Shown one piece after another: positions 35,733 through 44,794 of a stretch of DNA of 64,000 nt. This DNA comes from Bradyrhizobium sp. 186. GTDB taxonomy: Bacteria; Pseudomonadota; Alphaproteobacteria; Rhizobiales; Xanthobacteraceae. Position numbers and translations under genes: made by a program. The notes under the pieces are model-generated. The model saw only the letters and a program-made list of their open reading frames with translations, searched no databases and had not been told where the DNA came from. Location: NCBI RefSeq assembly GCF_023101685.1, contig NZ_CP082164.1:310001-374000 (forward strand), in the 5' to 3' direction. Within the stretch, counting starts at the first letter, position 1; the number at the start of each line of letters is the position of its first letter.

Positions 35733-35807
35733 CGTCGTCTCCAGGTTGAGGGGGTCAGCAACCTCAGTCTGGCCTCAGACCTGGTCGCTATCCACTCCCC
35801 ATGGAAT

Positions 35808-35830
35808 CTTCGCTGCGCTCGCAATGACGG
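35808..35830. repeat. Right part of the palindromic repeat after the IS
   Basis: CTTCGCTGCGCTCGCAATGA mirrors ATTGCGAGCGTAGCGAAGC at 33981. The two parts bracket the insertion sequence. Confidence 0.55.
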
Positions 35831-35880
35831 AGAATGGGAGGCGAGCGCGCCCAATTTCGGGCAGCGGAAGGCCGAGCCCC

Positions 35881-36255
35881 TCACTCCCTCAGATCATACC
35901 GGTACGACTTCGACACGATCTGCCAACCGTCGCCGAGCTTCATCGCCACCAGATAGTCGGTGAAATAGCGCGGCGGCAGCTGGCATTTGACCTTGATGAA
36001 GGCGGTGTTGTCATCCGAACGGTCGATGGTGACGACGAAATCCTCGCGCGGCTTGCCTTCGGCTTTGGCGGACGCGCGCTTGCGCACACGGTCGAGCCAG
36101 TCGGGCACGGTCAGCACCTGCAATTCGCCCTTCTCGACCCAGCGCAAATCGGCGGAGGGATGGAATATCGCGCCGAGCTTTTCTGCGTCGCCTTCGTAAA
36201 GTCCGTCAAAATAACTTTGCACGACGGCTTCGACGCTTGAACGATTCTGGCTCAT
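35881..36255 (-). CDS. Putative lumazine-binding / SnoaL-like protein (NTF2 fold)
   Basis: A 124-residue single-domain protein. The helix-rich start (VEAVVQSYFDGLYEGDAEKL), followed by IFHPSADLRWVEKGEL and a closing GDGWQIVSKSYRYD, fits the Lumazine_bd_2 branch of the NTF2-like superfamily. Members are small ligand-binding or enzyme-like proteins without a general function. Starts at ATG 36255. It is divergent from the GFA gene. Confidence 0.8.
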   Translation of the reverse strand: MSQNRSSVEAVVQSYFDGLYEGDAEKLGAIFHPSADLRWVEKGELQVLTVPDWLDRVRKRASAKAEGKPREDFVVTIDRSDDNTAFIKVKCQLPPRYFTDYLVAMKLGDGWQIVSKSYRYDLRE

Positions 36256-36349
36256 GGGTCATCCCTTTGAATGATGGCTCGGAAGGAACTTAGTCGTACA
36301 GACCAAATTGCGCTATGGCTGTCTCCCGCCACTCGCGCGAGGCACTGTG

Positions 36350-36778
36350 ATGACCGGATCAGAAAAATCGAACGCTCGTATCCTGATCGGCGAATGCTAC
36401 TGCCGCGCGGTGCGCTACGAGGTGGCGGACGAGTTCTCCTACGCGATGAACTGTCACTGCTCGAACTGCCGCCGCACCACCGGTTCTGCCTTCAAGCCGT
36501 TCGCCGGGATCGAACAGACCAAGCTCCGCATCGTCCGGGGCGAGGACCAACGGACCATTTTCGGCGACGACACGACCCATGACGCGCACTGCGCCCGCTG
36601 CGGCTCGCTGCTTTATTCCCGGGTCCGTGAAGGAAAATGGGTCCATGTCGCCATGGGAACCCTGGTCGATGCCCCCTCCATTCGGCCGAGTGCCCACATT
36701 TTTGTGGGCTCCAAGGCGCCGTGGTACGAAATTACGGACAATCTGCCGCAATATCGGGGGCACATCGGGGATGCCTAG
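36350..36778 (+). CDS. GFA family protein (CENP-V/glutathione-dependent formaldehyde-activating enzyme fold)
   Basis: A 142-residue zinc protein. Zinc ligands are seen as GECYCRAVRY (two Cys), NCHCSNCRRTTGSAF (three Cys) and HCARCGSLLYS (two Cys), the standard GFA pattern. It begins at ATG 36350 (MTGSEKSNARILIGECYC). The family is named for Gfa, but most members have no demonstrated formaldehyde role, so the name should be taken as fold only. A single gene. Confidence 0.88.
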   Translation: MTGSEKSNARILIGECYCRAVRYEVADEFSYAMNCHCSNCRRTTGSAFKPFAGIEQTKLRIVRGEDQRTIFGDDTTHDAHCARCGSLLYSRVREGKWVHVAMGTLVDAPSIRPSAHIFVGSKAPWYEITDNLPQYRGHIGDA

Positions 36779-36960
36779 GGGGAATCCGGCCCCGCACGTG
36801 TCCGGCAGCGAACCGCCACCGCGCTGGCGCGACAAACAAAAGGGGGCTTTCGGCCTGTCGTCGGCGTCGCCTTCGTGACCTCCATCACAAGCGCCAATGG
36901 TGGGACTTGCTAAAGCGATGTCAAAGGGCCTCGAACTGCCCGGAACTCGGAAGCCGTGTC

Positions 36961-38793
36961 ATGCGCAACCTGCTCAGACTTTGCCCGCTTCTCTTCGCTT
37001 TCGCGCTGCTGGTTGGCGCCGAACCCGCTTTCGCCGGGAAGCGCGTAGCATTGGTGCTTGCCAATTCCGCATATCAGCACGCGCCCTCGCTTGCGAACCC
37101 CGTCAACGACGGCTCGGTCATGGCCAGGACGCTGAAGGAGGCCGGATTTGACGTCGTCGATTCCCGCCACGACCTCTCGGCGCTCGACACGCGACGCGCG
37201 CTGCGCGACTTCGCCGATGCGACCCGCGATGCCGACATCGCGGTGGTCTACTACGCCGGCCACGGCATCGAGGTCGAGGGATCGAACTATCTGATCCCGG
37301 TCGACGCCAAGCTCGAGCGCGATACCGACGTCTATGACGAAGCGCTGTCGCTCGACCGCGTCCTGGTTGCGGTCGAGCCCGCAAAACAGCTTCGCCTGGT
37401 GATCCTCGACGCCTGCCGCGACAATACGTTCGGCAAGACCATGAGGCGCACGGTCGCTTCGCGCAGCATCGGCCGCGGCCTGGCCCAGGTCGAGCCCACC
37501 AGCCCCAACACGCTGGTCGCCTATTCGGCCAAGGCCGGTTTCACGGCGCAGGACGGCGACGGCGCTAACAGCCCGTTCACCGTCGCGCTGTCGAAGCATC
37601 TGACCACTCCGGGCCTCGATGTCCGCCGCGCCTTCGGCTTCGTGCGCGACGACGTGCTCAAGTCGACCGCCAACAAGCAGGAGCCCTTCGTGTATGGCTC
37701 GCTCGGCGGCGAGGATGTGCCGCTGGTGCCGGTCAAGGTGACGGCCGCGACCGCGGCGGCGCCCGCGCCGAATCCGCAGGCCGACATGCGTCGCGACTAC
37801 GAGCTCGCGCTCCAGGTCGGCAACAGGCCGGCATGGGACGCGTTCCTCGCCCAGCACCCCGACGGCTTCTATGCGAGCCTCGCCAAGCTCCAGCTCGAGA
37901 AGATCGGGGCCGAGCAGGCCCATGCGGCGGCGACCGAAAAGGCCAAGCAGGCCGAGGCCGAGCGTGATCGTCTCGCCGCTCTCGGCGCGCAGAAGGATAC
38001 TCAGGCCAAGGCCGCTGCCGATGCGAAAGCGGCCGAGCAGGTGCAGCTCGCCGCGCAGAAGGCCAAGGAGCAGGCGCAGCAGCAGGCGGCCGCTGCCGAG
38101 CAGCAGCGCGTCAACCTCGCCGCCGCGGCGCCGAGCGCCGCGCCGGCAAGCACAGCGAGCCCGGCCGGTACCGCAGTGGCCTCATTGACGCCAGCGACCA
38201 CGCCGGCCGATCTCAACCGCTCGGTGCAGACCGAGCTCGGCCGCGTCGGCTGCTTCGCAGGACAAGCCGATGGCAATTGGAGCACGTCTTCGCAGCGCTC
38301 GCTGTCGCAGTTCAACCGCTACGCCGGCACCAAGCTCGACGTGAAATTGGCGAGCACCGACGCGCTCGATACCGTCAAGGCCAAGCCGTCGCGCGTCTGC
38401 CCGCTGGTCTGCGAGCACGGCTTCAAGGTCGATGGTGAAAAATGCACCAAGATCGTCTGCGGCGACGGCTATGCGCTGAACGACGACAATGAATGCGAGA
38501 AGAAGCGTGCCGCAAAACCCGCGCCGTCGAAGCCCGCGACCTCGCGGCGCGACGACAGCGAGGACCGGCCGGCGCGGCAGCGTCGTCCGCAGATGGGCTC
38601 TGCGGGCGGCATGGGCGGATATGGCGGCGCTGCCGCCGGCATCGCGGCGGGCTCGGGCCGCGCCTCAGGCGGCGGCAGTGGTCAGATCTATTGCGACAAC
38701 AGCACCTGCCGCCAAGTCAACCGCGGCTGCCACCTGGAATATCGCGGCGGCGGCGGCCCGGGCAATGCGGCCAATGCCGAGGTGTGTAACTAG
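36961..38793 (+). CDS. Secreted caspase-fold (peptidase C14) protein with Cys-rich C-terminus
   Basis: A 610-residue protein starting at ATG 36961. A signal peptide (about 1-24) precedes a metacaspase-like domain (about 25-255). The dyad is visible: His in VVYYAGHGIEVEG (about 101) and Cys in LVILDACRDNTFG (about 153). A Lys/Glu/Gln/Ala-rich coiled coil follows (about 305-395). A short peptidoglycan-binding-like segment (SVQTELGRVGCFAGQADGNW) comes next. The last 150 residues carry paired cysteines (RVCPLVCEHGF, CTKIVCGDGYAL) and a Gly-rich tail. The catalytic dyad is intact, so it may be an active periplasmic cysteine protease, but no substrate is known. It is a single gene. Confidence 0.85.
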   Translation: MRNLLRLCPLLFAFALLVGAEPAFAGKRVALVLANSAYQHAPSLANPVNDGSVMARTLKEAGFDVVDSRHDLSALDTRRALRDFADATRDADIAVVYYAGHGIEVEGSNYLIPVDAKLERDTDVYDEALSLDRVLVAVEPAKQLRLVILDACRDNTFGKTMRRTVASRSIGRGLAQVEPTSPNTLVAYSAKAGFTAQDGDGANSPFTVALSKHLTTPGLDVRRAFGFVRDDVLKSTANKQEPFVYGSLGGEDVPLVPVKVTAATAAAPAPNPQADMRRDYELALQVGNRPAWDAFLAQHPDGFYASLAKLQLEKIGAEQAHAAATEKAKQAEAERDRLAALGAQKDTQAKAAADAKAAEQVQLAAQKAKEQAQQQAAAAEQQRVNLAAAAPSAAPASTASPAGTAVASLTPATTPADLNRSVQTELGRVGCFAGQADGNWSTSSQRSLSQFNRYAGTKLDVKLASTDALDTVKAKPSRVCPLVCEHGFKVDGEKCTKIVCGDGYALNDDNECEKKRAAKPAPSKPATSRRDDSEDRPARQRRPQMGSAGGMGGYGGAAAGIAAGSGRASGGGSGQIYCDNSTCRQVNRGCHLEYRGGGGPGNAANAEVCN

Positions 38794-38815
38794 GGCGAGT
38801 TAGTGCCTCTCCACA

Positions 38816-38937
38816 TTCGTCCTGGTGAAAGCCAGGACCCGTAACCACCGGCCCTGGTTTTGCGAAGACTCTTGGTTGGCAATTGAGCGCCGCAACTTCT
38901 TCCTGGGGTAATGGGTCCTGGCTTTCGCCAGGACGAC
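38816..38937. repeat. Composite palindromic repeat, full copy
   Basis: TTCGTCCTGGTGAAAGCCAG and CTGGCTTTCGCCAGGACGAC are the terminal arms, and GGACCCGTAACCACCGG is partly mirrored by CTGGGGTAATGGGTCC. It separates the convergent caspase-like and DUF1345 genes. Confidence 0.75.
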
Positions 38938-38944
38938 ACGGAGT

Positions 38945-39634
38945 TTACGTCGCAATCGCACTCGCCGCGATGTTCACCGTCAGCGCCAGCAACGCCGTAT
39001 TGTAGATGAACGACACGATGCCGTGCGCGGTGGCGGTGCGGCGGATGGTCTTGTCGGTGATGCCGACGTCGGAGACCTGCGCGGTCATGCCGATCACGAA
39101 GGAGAAATAGACGAAGTCCCAATAGTCGGCGTGATCTTCCTTGTCGCCGCTCGGGAACTGCAACCCGCCGGGCTCGGCTTGGCGGTAATAGTCATATGCG
39201 TAGTGCAGCGCGAATGTCGTGTGCACCGCGGCCCAGGATAGCGCGATGGTAGCGATCGCGATGGTCAGCTCCGCCGCGCCGCGATGGGTGCCGAGCTCGG
39301 CGACGATCGCCGCGATGCTCGCGAACGCGCCCACCGCCGTCACCAGCAGAATGACGAAACGACCGTCGTCCTGCATCGCGGCAGCGCGGCGGATGTGCTG
39401 GTGATCGTTGCACAGCATCATTGCGTAGACCAGCATCAGATAGACCGCGATCAGCGCGTCCCAGCCGAGCACGAGCCGCGTCACCGGCCGCTGCACGCCC
39501 GGCACCAGCAGGCAGACGAGAATGCCGACACCCAGCGAGATGAACGTCCGCGGCCGCGCATACACCAGCCGCACCGGGCGCGACATCTTGCGGAAGCGAG
39601 CGAGGACGGGATCTTCCTTGCTGCCGCCCGCCAT
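38945..39634 (-). CDS. DUF1345 family membrane protein
   Basis: A 229-residue protein with about six membrane segments. The N-terminal cytoplasmic stretch (MAGGSKEDPVLARFRKM) leads into RTFISLGVGILVCLL. Conserved DUF1345 segments are HTTFALHYAYDYYR and DFVYFSFVIGMTAQVSDVGI. The start at ATG 39632-39634 is 7 bases past the synthase stop, so the two are probably one unit. Function is unknown. Confidence 0.87.
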   Translation of the reverse strand: MAGGSKEDPVLARFRKMSRPVRLVYARPRTFISLGVGILVCLLVPGVQRPVTRLVLGWDALIAVYLMLVYAMMLCNDHQHIRRAAAMQDDGRFVILLVTAVGAFASIAAIVAELGTHRGAAELTIAIATIALSWAAVHTTFALHYAYDYYRQAEPGGLQFPSGDKEDHADYWDFVYFSFVIGMTAQVSDVGITDKTIRRTATAHGIVSFIYNTALLALTVNIAASAIAT

Positions 39635-39641
39635 CGCTTGG

Positions 39642-40565
39642 CTAGCTCTTCCGCTCGGCGACAAACCGCGCGGCGGCCTGCAGCACGGCGGCGCGATCGC
39701 CGAAGATCGAGACCGCACTGTCGGCCCGCGCGAGCAGGTCGCGCACACGCTGTTTGGCGCCTTCGATGCCGAGCTGGGTGACAAAGGTGGTCTTGCCCAT
39801 TGCTGCGTCCTGGCCCGAGGGCTTACCGAGCGCGGCCGCATCGCCCTCGACGTCGAGCAAATCGTCGGCGATCTGGAAGGCTTCGCCCAGCGCGCGGCCG
39901 TAATCGTCGAGCGCCTGATATTCCTTGGCCGTGGCCTGTCCGAGGATCGCGCCGGCGATGCAGCCATAGCGCAACAGCGCGCCGGTCTTCATCTGCTGGA
40001 GACGGGCGACGTCGACCGGCTCGCGGTCGCCGAAGCGGCCTTCGCCGGCGAGATCGAGCATCTGGCCGCCGACCATGCCGCCGATGCCGGCGCAGCGCGC
40101 CAACGCGCGCGTCAGGAGCAGCCGCACATTGGCATCACGATGAACCTCGTCGCGGGTGATGATGTCGAAGGCGAGCGTCAACAGGCCGTCGCCGGCGAGG
40201 ATCGCGGTGGCATCGTCGGTCTTCTTGTGCAGGGTCGGGCGGCCGCGTCGCAGGTCTGAATTGTCCATCGCTGGCAGATCGTCATGGATCAGCGAGTAGC
40301 AGTGGATGCATTCGAGCGCCGCACCGGCGAGCAGCGCAGCCTCGCGGGGGACATCGAACACGGCCGCGCTCTCGGCCACCAGGAACGGCCGCAGGCGCTT
40401 GCCGCCGTTGAGGCTCGAATAGCGCATTGCGTCCATCAGCCGCTTGGGACGGGCGATTTCATCGGGCAGGATGTCGTCCGCCAAGAGGCGCCCGAGCAGG
40501 GCTTCGGTGTCATCAGCGGTCTTGTCCAGACGTTTGGCGAAATCGGACGGGGACGTGCCGGTCAT
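39642..40565 (-). CDS. ispA: Short-chain polyprenyl (farnesyl/geranylgeranyl) diphosphate synthase
   Basis: A 307-residue trans-isoprenyl diphosphate synthase. The first Asp-rich motif is [18 protein letters not shown] (about 100-117) and the second is [14 protein letters not shown] (about 235-248); both are intact. The residues before the first motif (ECIHCYSLI) suggest C15 specificity. Start ATG 40563-40565 ([13 protein letters not shown]) with GGAG upstream. It supplies farnesyl diphosphate for sterol-like lipids, quinones and undecaprenyl precursors. Confidence 0.9.
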   Translation of the reverse strand: MTGTSPSDFAKRLDKTADDTEALLGRLLADDILPDEIARPKRLMDAMRYSSLNGGKRLRPFLVAESAAVFDVPREAALLAGAALECIHCYSLIHDDLPAMDNSDLRRGRPTLHKKTDDATAILAGDGLLTLAFDIITRDEVHRDANVRLLLTRALARCAGIGGMVGGQMLDLAGEGRFGDREPVDVARLQQMKTGALLRYGCIAGAILGQATAKEYQALDDYGRALGEAFQIADDLLDVEGDAAALGKPSGQDAAMGKTTFVTQLGIEGAKQRVRDLLARADSAVSIFGDRAAVLQAAARFVAERKS

Positions 40566-40726
40566 CAAGAAAGGCTCCAGAACTAAAATTCGGCGGGACA
40601 ATCCTTTATGCGCCCGCCTCAGTCAATCGTTTGGAAGGCCTAAAAAGTGCTGGAAAAGGCCCGAATTATCACAGACTTAATGGCTGGGCCGATGGCCGCG
40701 TTTCATTTTGCGCCGGAAAGGTCGAT

Positions 40727-41401
40727 TTGCGCATCGTCAAAATCCTGCTGGTGATGCTCGCGGTCGCAGCTCTCGCGCCCTATGTGATCGCGCCGTTCTA
40801 CCGCACCGGCCATCCCGTTTCGACGCTGATGGCCTGGCGCTTGCTCCGGGGCGCGCCGATGCAGCGGCAATGGATCGATCTGGCGGCGATGTCGCCCTCT
40901 TTGCCGCGTGCGGTGGTGGCGGCTGAGGATGCCCATTTCTGCAAGCATCACGGCATCGACTGGGGCGCGCTGCGGGAGGCGATCGACGACGCGCAGGAGG
41001 ACGGCACGCCTTTCCGTGGCGCCTCCACCATTACCCAGCAGGTGGCCAAGAACCTGTTCCTCTGGCAGGGGCGGGACTTCGTCCGCAAGGCGCTGGAATT
41101 CCCATTGGCACTGTGGATCGATCTGGTCCTGCCCAAGGCGCGGATCCTGGAAATTTACTTCAACATCGCCGAGCTCGGGCCCCAGGGGCAGTTTGGCGTC
41201 GAGGCGGCCAGCGCCTATGCCTTCGGCAAGTCCGCCGCCAGCCTTTCCCCCCGGGAGGCGGCGCTGCTGGCCTCGATCCTGCCGAATCCGGTCAAACGCA
41301 GCGCCAGGACCCCGGGCCCGGGCGTCCGGCGGCTGGCCGGGACCTATGTGGCAAGGGCGCAGGCCAGCTCGCTTTTGACCTGCTGGCGGGAAAATCGCTG
41401 A
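40727..41401 (+). CDS. mtgA: Monofunctional biosynthetic peptidoglycan transglycosylase
   Basis: A 224-residue single-domain GT51 enzyme that polymerises lipid II without cross-linking. The N-terminal membrane anchor (about 3-22) precedes the catalytic domain with [15 protein letters not shown] (catalytic Glu) and [16 protein letters not shown]. The start is uncommon: TTG 40727 ([11 protein letters not shown]) is used because GGAAAGG lies just upstream and the family length fits, while other in-frame options are far upstream. It is divergent from the diphosphate synthase gene. Confidence 0.9.
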   Translation: MRIVKILLVMLAVAALAPYVIAPFYRTGHPVSTLMAWRLLRGAPMQRQWIDLAAMSPSLPRAVVAAEDAHFCKHHGIDWGALREAIDDAQEDGTPFRGASTITQQVAKNLFLWQGRDFVRKALEFPLALWIDLVLPKARILEIYFNIAELGPQGQFGVEAASAYAFGKSAASLSPREAALLASILPNPVKRSARTPGPGVRRLAGTYVARAQASSLLTCWRENR

Positions 41402-41568
41402 TTGTGGGCCCTTTTCGGGCGCATTTTGCGGTCCAGAACCCTAGCTTTGCGGCCAGCCTTCCTCTATAAGCCCGGCCTTGATCGGCATTCAGCTCGCCTC
41501 CTGTTGGGGTGCTGAGCAGTTCCCCGCGGACGATGCCCGGACAACACCAATCCCTAGAGGATATTGAA

Positions 41569-41751
41569 ATGGCCGTTCCGAGAAGAAAAACCTCGCCGTC
41601 GCGCCGCGGCATGCGCCGCTCGGCGGACGCCATCAAGAAGCCGACCTATGTCGAGGACAAGGACTCCGGCGAGCTCCGTCGTCCGCACCATCTCGACCTC
41701 AAGACCGGCATGTACAAGGGCCGGCAGGTCCTGAAGAAGAAAGAGTCCTGA
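41569..41751 (+). CDS. rpmF: 50S ribosomal protein L32
   Basis: A 60-residue basic ribosomal protein. [18 protein letters not shown] is the family signature. The start at ATG 41569 follows AGAGGA. The zinc-binding Cys motif of other L32 forms is absent, as usual for alphaproteobacteria. It is 167 bases downstream of mtgA; both on the same strand. Confidence 0.97.
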   Translation: MAVPRRKTSPSRRGMRRSADAIKKPTYVEDKDSGELRRPHHLDLKTGMYKGRQVLKKKES

Positions 41752-41906
41752 GGCAGGACTCTTTAACTCAGGCAGCACGACGTGACTTCGACGTGATCTG
41801 CCTGATTTCGGCCAAACCTTGAGATATGACGGTGACGGCGGCGGAGCGAATGCTTCGCCGCCGCATTGTCCTGCCCGGACATCTTGATCGAGAAGGCATT
41901 TCGCCG

Positions 41907-42560
41907 ATGGTCGGTTTCCCGCTGCTTCTGATCCCGCTCGCGGTCTACAACATCATCGCCTTCCTGATGCCCAGCGTGTCCTTCACGGACGTGCTGTTCA
42001 AGGTGCCGATGATCACGGGCGAGACCTGGCCGGTCACACTCGCCGACGTGATGCTCGCGCTCGGCGTGGTGCTGCTGTTGCTCGAGGTGGTCAAGGGTGC
42101 GCGGCCCGGCTCGAAATTCCTGATGGATCATTTGCTGTCGCTGATCGTGTTCGGCGCGGCAGCGGCCGAATTCGTGATGTGGCCCAAATTCGGTAACTCC
42201 ACTTATTTCCTGCTGGTGCTGCTCGCGATGGCCGATTTCCTCGGCGGTATCGCCCAGCGCACGCGCCGCCGCGCTACCTATGCCGCCGAGGCGGCGCCGG
42301 CGCCGCGCAAGGGTAAACGCCAAGCCGAAGCACCGGCGGATGAAGCTGCGCCCGAGCACAAGTTCGAGCCGGTGTCCGCGCCGCAAGCAGCACCGGTGGC
42401 ACCACCCGCGCCCTCGGCGCAATCGGTCGCCGAATCCGTACTGATGGATCCCCCCGCGCCGAAACCCGCGCAGAGCATCACGCCGTCGCCGGAAATCCCC
42501 TCGCCGCATTTGCAGCCGGGCAACGGCACGCCGTCCTCGCCCGATGTGCCACCGCGCTAA
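41907..42560 (+). CDS. Membrane protein with Pro/Ala-rich cytoplasmic tail, unknown function
   Basis: A 217-residue protein. Four hydrophobic segments lie in the first 115 residues (starting MVGFPLLLIPLAVYNIIAF), followed by a disordered tail rich in Pro, Ala and Glu (about 120-217). The ATG at 41907 places the first helix directly at the N-terminus; a start at 41826 is less likely. The sequence looks conserved in rhizobia, but I do not recognise a named domain. Confidence 0.7.
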   Translation: MVGFPLLLIPLAVYNIIAFLMPSVSFTDVLFKVPMITGETWPVTLADVMLALGVVLLLLEVVKGARPGSKFLMDHLLSLIVFGAAAAEFVMWPKFGNSTYFLLVLLAMADFLGGIAQRTRRRATYAAEAAPAPRKGKRQAEAPADEAAPEHKFEPVSAPQAAPVAPPAPSAQSVAESVLMDPPAPKPAQSITPSPEIPSPHLQPGNGTPSSPDVPPR

Positions 42561-42566
42561 TCGACC

Positions 42567-42827
42567 TCAAGCCACCTGCCGCGTGCGGGCGGTAACGCTC
42601 GGCAGCGGGCGCTTGCTGCCATAGGCCATCCGCGCATCCTCGGAAGAAGCGCGGCGGAGCCGGCTGGCTTGGGGCAGGTGCTCGGCATTGGCCATGAGCT
42701 GGGTGACGAAGCTCGGATCGGGGCGCGGCAGCGGCGCCTTGTGGGCCCACGCAAGCGTCGGCATCAGCGACACCAGGGCCGTTCCCGTGCCGCTTTCCGC
42801 TTCGTCCGATCGATCGGTACTCAACAT
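42567..42827 (-). CDS. Small hypothetical protein
   Basis: A protein of 86 residues starting at ATG 42825-42827 (MLSTDRSDEAESGTGTALV). It has a basic C-terminal half (EDARMAYGSKRPLPSVTART) and no membrane segment. It is convergent with the membrane-protein gene, 6 bases apart. The amino acid composition looks like real coding, but nothing in it points to a family. Bases 42828-43005 hold no gene. Confidence 0.5.
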   Translation of the reverse strand: MLSTDRSDEAESGTGTALVSLMPTLAWAHKAPLPRPDPSFVTQLMANAEHLPQASRLRRASSEDARMAYGSKRPLPSVTARTRQVA

Positions 42828-43005
42828 CGCAATCACCGTTGATCCGGCCAACTGTTGCGTTTCGGGACGCTGGTGCCGGTGCGTGTCATGTACTCGCAAG
42901 GCCTATGCCGGCCGGGCCGATTTGGTTCCCAAGCCGCCTTGGAACGTGGTTTCCAATTTGTTTATGAACTTTGCCTAGGTTCAAGGGCGAATCTGGCCCT
43001 ATTCT

Positions 43006-44742
43006 GTGCCGGCTCAGGACTCCCTGCTGTCCCGAAACGAGGCGATTTTGACTCCCGCATTGCCGCAAGCCTCCGAAATCCTTGCCGCCCTCGGCCAAGC
43101 CGTGTTCGTCTGGGATATCGCCAGTGACGCCATCGTCTGGGGCGAGCAGATCGATGCCGTCTTCTCCGGCATCCCCGCCGCGCGGCTTGCGACCGGCGCC
43201 GAGTTCGCCAAGCTGATTGAGCCCGCGCAATCATTGCGGACCGCCGCGCTGGCGCAGACCTCCGCGGTCCACGGCGCCGACGGCACGCCCTACCGCGTCG
43301 AGTACGGCGTGCGCATGAGCGCCTCCGATCCCGTGGTCTGGATCGAGGAGACCGGCCGGTGGTTCGCCGGCCCCGACGGCCGCCCGGTGCGCGCGATGGG
43401 CTCCATCCGCATCAACAATGAGCGACACGCCCGCGACGAGGAGCTGACAAGGCTCGCCCGGCTCGATCCCCTGACCGGCGAACTCAACCGCTCCCATTTG
43501 ATCGCGGCGCTGGCCGAGGCGATCGAGGAGACGACCCGTTTCCGCTCGACCGCGGCCTTCATGCTGGTCGGCATCGATCGTCTCGCGCGTGTCAACGACG
43601 CCTTCGGTTTCGATGTCGCGGATGCCGTGATCCTCGATGTCGCAAAACGCATCCGCCCGCGGTTGCGCGGCGGCGATGTGCTGGGCCGCTTCTCCGGCAA
43701 CAAGTTCGGCCTGATCCTGAAGAACTGCACCGTCGACGACATGAACGTCGCCGCCGAGCGCTTCCTCGCCGGCATTCGCGACGAGGTGGTGCCGACCAAA
43801 TCCGGCCCGGTGTCGGTCACTGCCTCGATCGGTGCCGTCAGCCTGCCGCGCTATGCCCGCAGCACCGATGAGGCGGTCAACCGCGCCCACGAAACGTTGG
43901 ACGCCGCAAAGCGCCGCCGCGCCGGCTCGTTCGCGGCGTGGCGGCCGAATGCCGAGCGCGACGCGCAGCGCCGCGTGAACATTCGCGTCACCGACGAGAT
44001 CGTCACCGCGCTGAACGAGCGCCGCATCAGGCTCGCCTATGAGCCGGTGGTATCGGCCGCCTCGCGCGAGGGCGCGTTCCACGAATGCCTGGTGCGGATG
44101 GATCAGGGCGACGGCCAGGTGCTGCTCGCGCCCGACATCGTGCCGGTGGCTGAGCGGCTCGGTCTCATCCGCCTGGTCGATCATCGCGTGCTCGAGCTCG
44201 TGGTTGCCGAGCTCGCGGCCGCGCCCGACATCCGGCTCAGCCTCAACATCTCGCCGGACACCACCATGGACCCGGACTGGTGGGCGGGAATCGAGTCGCT
44301 CATGCAGGCGCATCCCGGCGTCGCCGAGCGGCTGATCGTCGAGATCACCGAGACGGTCGCGATCCAGGACATCGACGACGTGCGCGGCTTCGTCACGCGG
44401 CTGAAGAATTTCGGCAGCCGCATCGCCATCGACGATTTCGGCGCCGGTTACACCTCGTTCCGCAATCTGCGCAAGCTCGGCGTGGACATCGTCAAGATCG
44501 ACGGCGCGTTCGTGCAGAACATCACCCGCTCCGCCGACGACCGTGCTTTCGTGCAGACCCTGATCGACCTCGCCCGCCGCCTCGACATCAAGACAGTCGC
44601 CGAATGGGTGCAGGACGAAGAGGCGGCAAGCATGCTGCGCGACTGGGGTTGCGACTATATCCAGGGCCGGTTGATCGGGCTGGCGTCAGCCGACCGCCCG
44701 TGGGGTGTGCCGACGGACAGCGCGCTGCCGGCGGCGGGGTAG
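43006..44742 (+). CDS. GGDEF/EAL protein with a degenerate GGDEF site
   Basis: A 578-residue putative cyclic-di-GMP protein. A PAS-like sensor segment (about 20-140) is followed by a GGDEF domain whose catalytic loop reads RFSGNKFGLIL instead of GGDEF, so cyclase activity is not expected. The EAL domain (about 345-570) keeps the acidic ligands: FHECLVRM holds the Glu (ECL for EAL), LNISPD the Asn, VEITET the Glu, AIDDFGAG two Asp, VKIDGAF the Lys. Phosphodiesterase activity is therefore plausible. The start is uncertain: GTG 43006 is given and TTG 43048 is possible. Confidence 0.85.
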   Translation: MPAQDSLLSRNEAILTPALPQASEILAALGQAVFVWDIASDAIVWGEQIDAVFSGIPAARLATGAEFAKLIEPAQSLRTAALAQTSAVHGADGTPYRVEYGVRMSASDPVVWIEETGRWFAGPDGRPVRAMGSIRINNERHARDEELTRLARLDPLTGELNRSHLIAALAEAIEETTRFRSTAAFMLVGIDRLARVNDAFGFDVADAVILDVAKRIRPRLRGGDVLGRFSGNKFGLILKNCTVDDMNVAAERFLAGIRDEVVPTKSGPVSVTASIGAVSLPRYARSTDEAVNRAHETLDAAKRRRAGSFAAWRPNAERDAQRRVNIRVTDEIVTALNERRIRLAYEPVVSAASREGAFHECLVRMDQGDGQVLLAPDIVPVAERLGLIRLVDHRVLELVVAELAAAPDIRLSLNISPDTTMDPDWWAGIESLMQAHPGVAERLIVEITETVAIQDIDDVRGFVTRLKNFGSRIAIDDFGAGYTSFRNLRKLGVDIVKIDGAFVQNITRSADDRAFVQTLIDLARRLDIKTVAEWVQDEEAASMLRDWGCDYIQGRLIGLASADRPWGVPTDSALPAAG

Positions 44743-44794
44743 GGCATTCCCCAACGTCATGGCCGGGCTTGACGAGTGAGAGTGTGGAGAGACC

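Larger units (their letters stand above)
34037..35807 (-). mobile_element. IS110-family insertion sequence, IS1111-like, inserted in a palindromic repeat
   Basis: The element holds one DEDD transposase gene. Short matching motifs lie near both ends: CATGGGGA at 34039-34046 and its reverse complement TCCCCATG at 35796-35803. They act as subterminal inverted repeats, a feature of the IS1111 branch. About 510 bases downstream of the transposase (34040-34550) carry no gene. In the IS1111 branch the guide (bridge) RNA is made from that side, so this is the expected place for it. Boundaries are inferred from the split repeat and are good to a few bases only. Confidence 0.65.
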
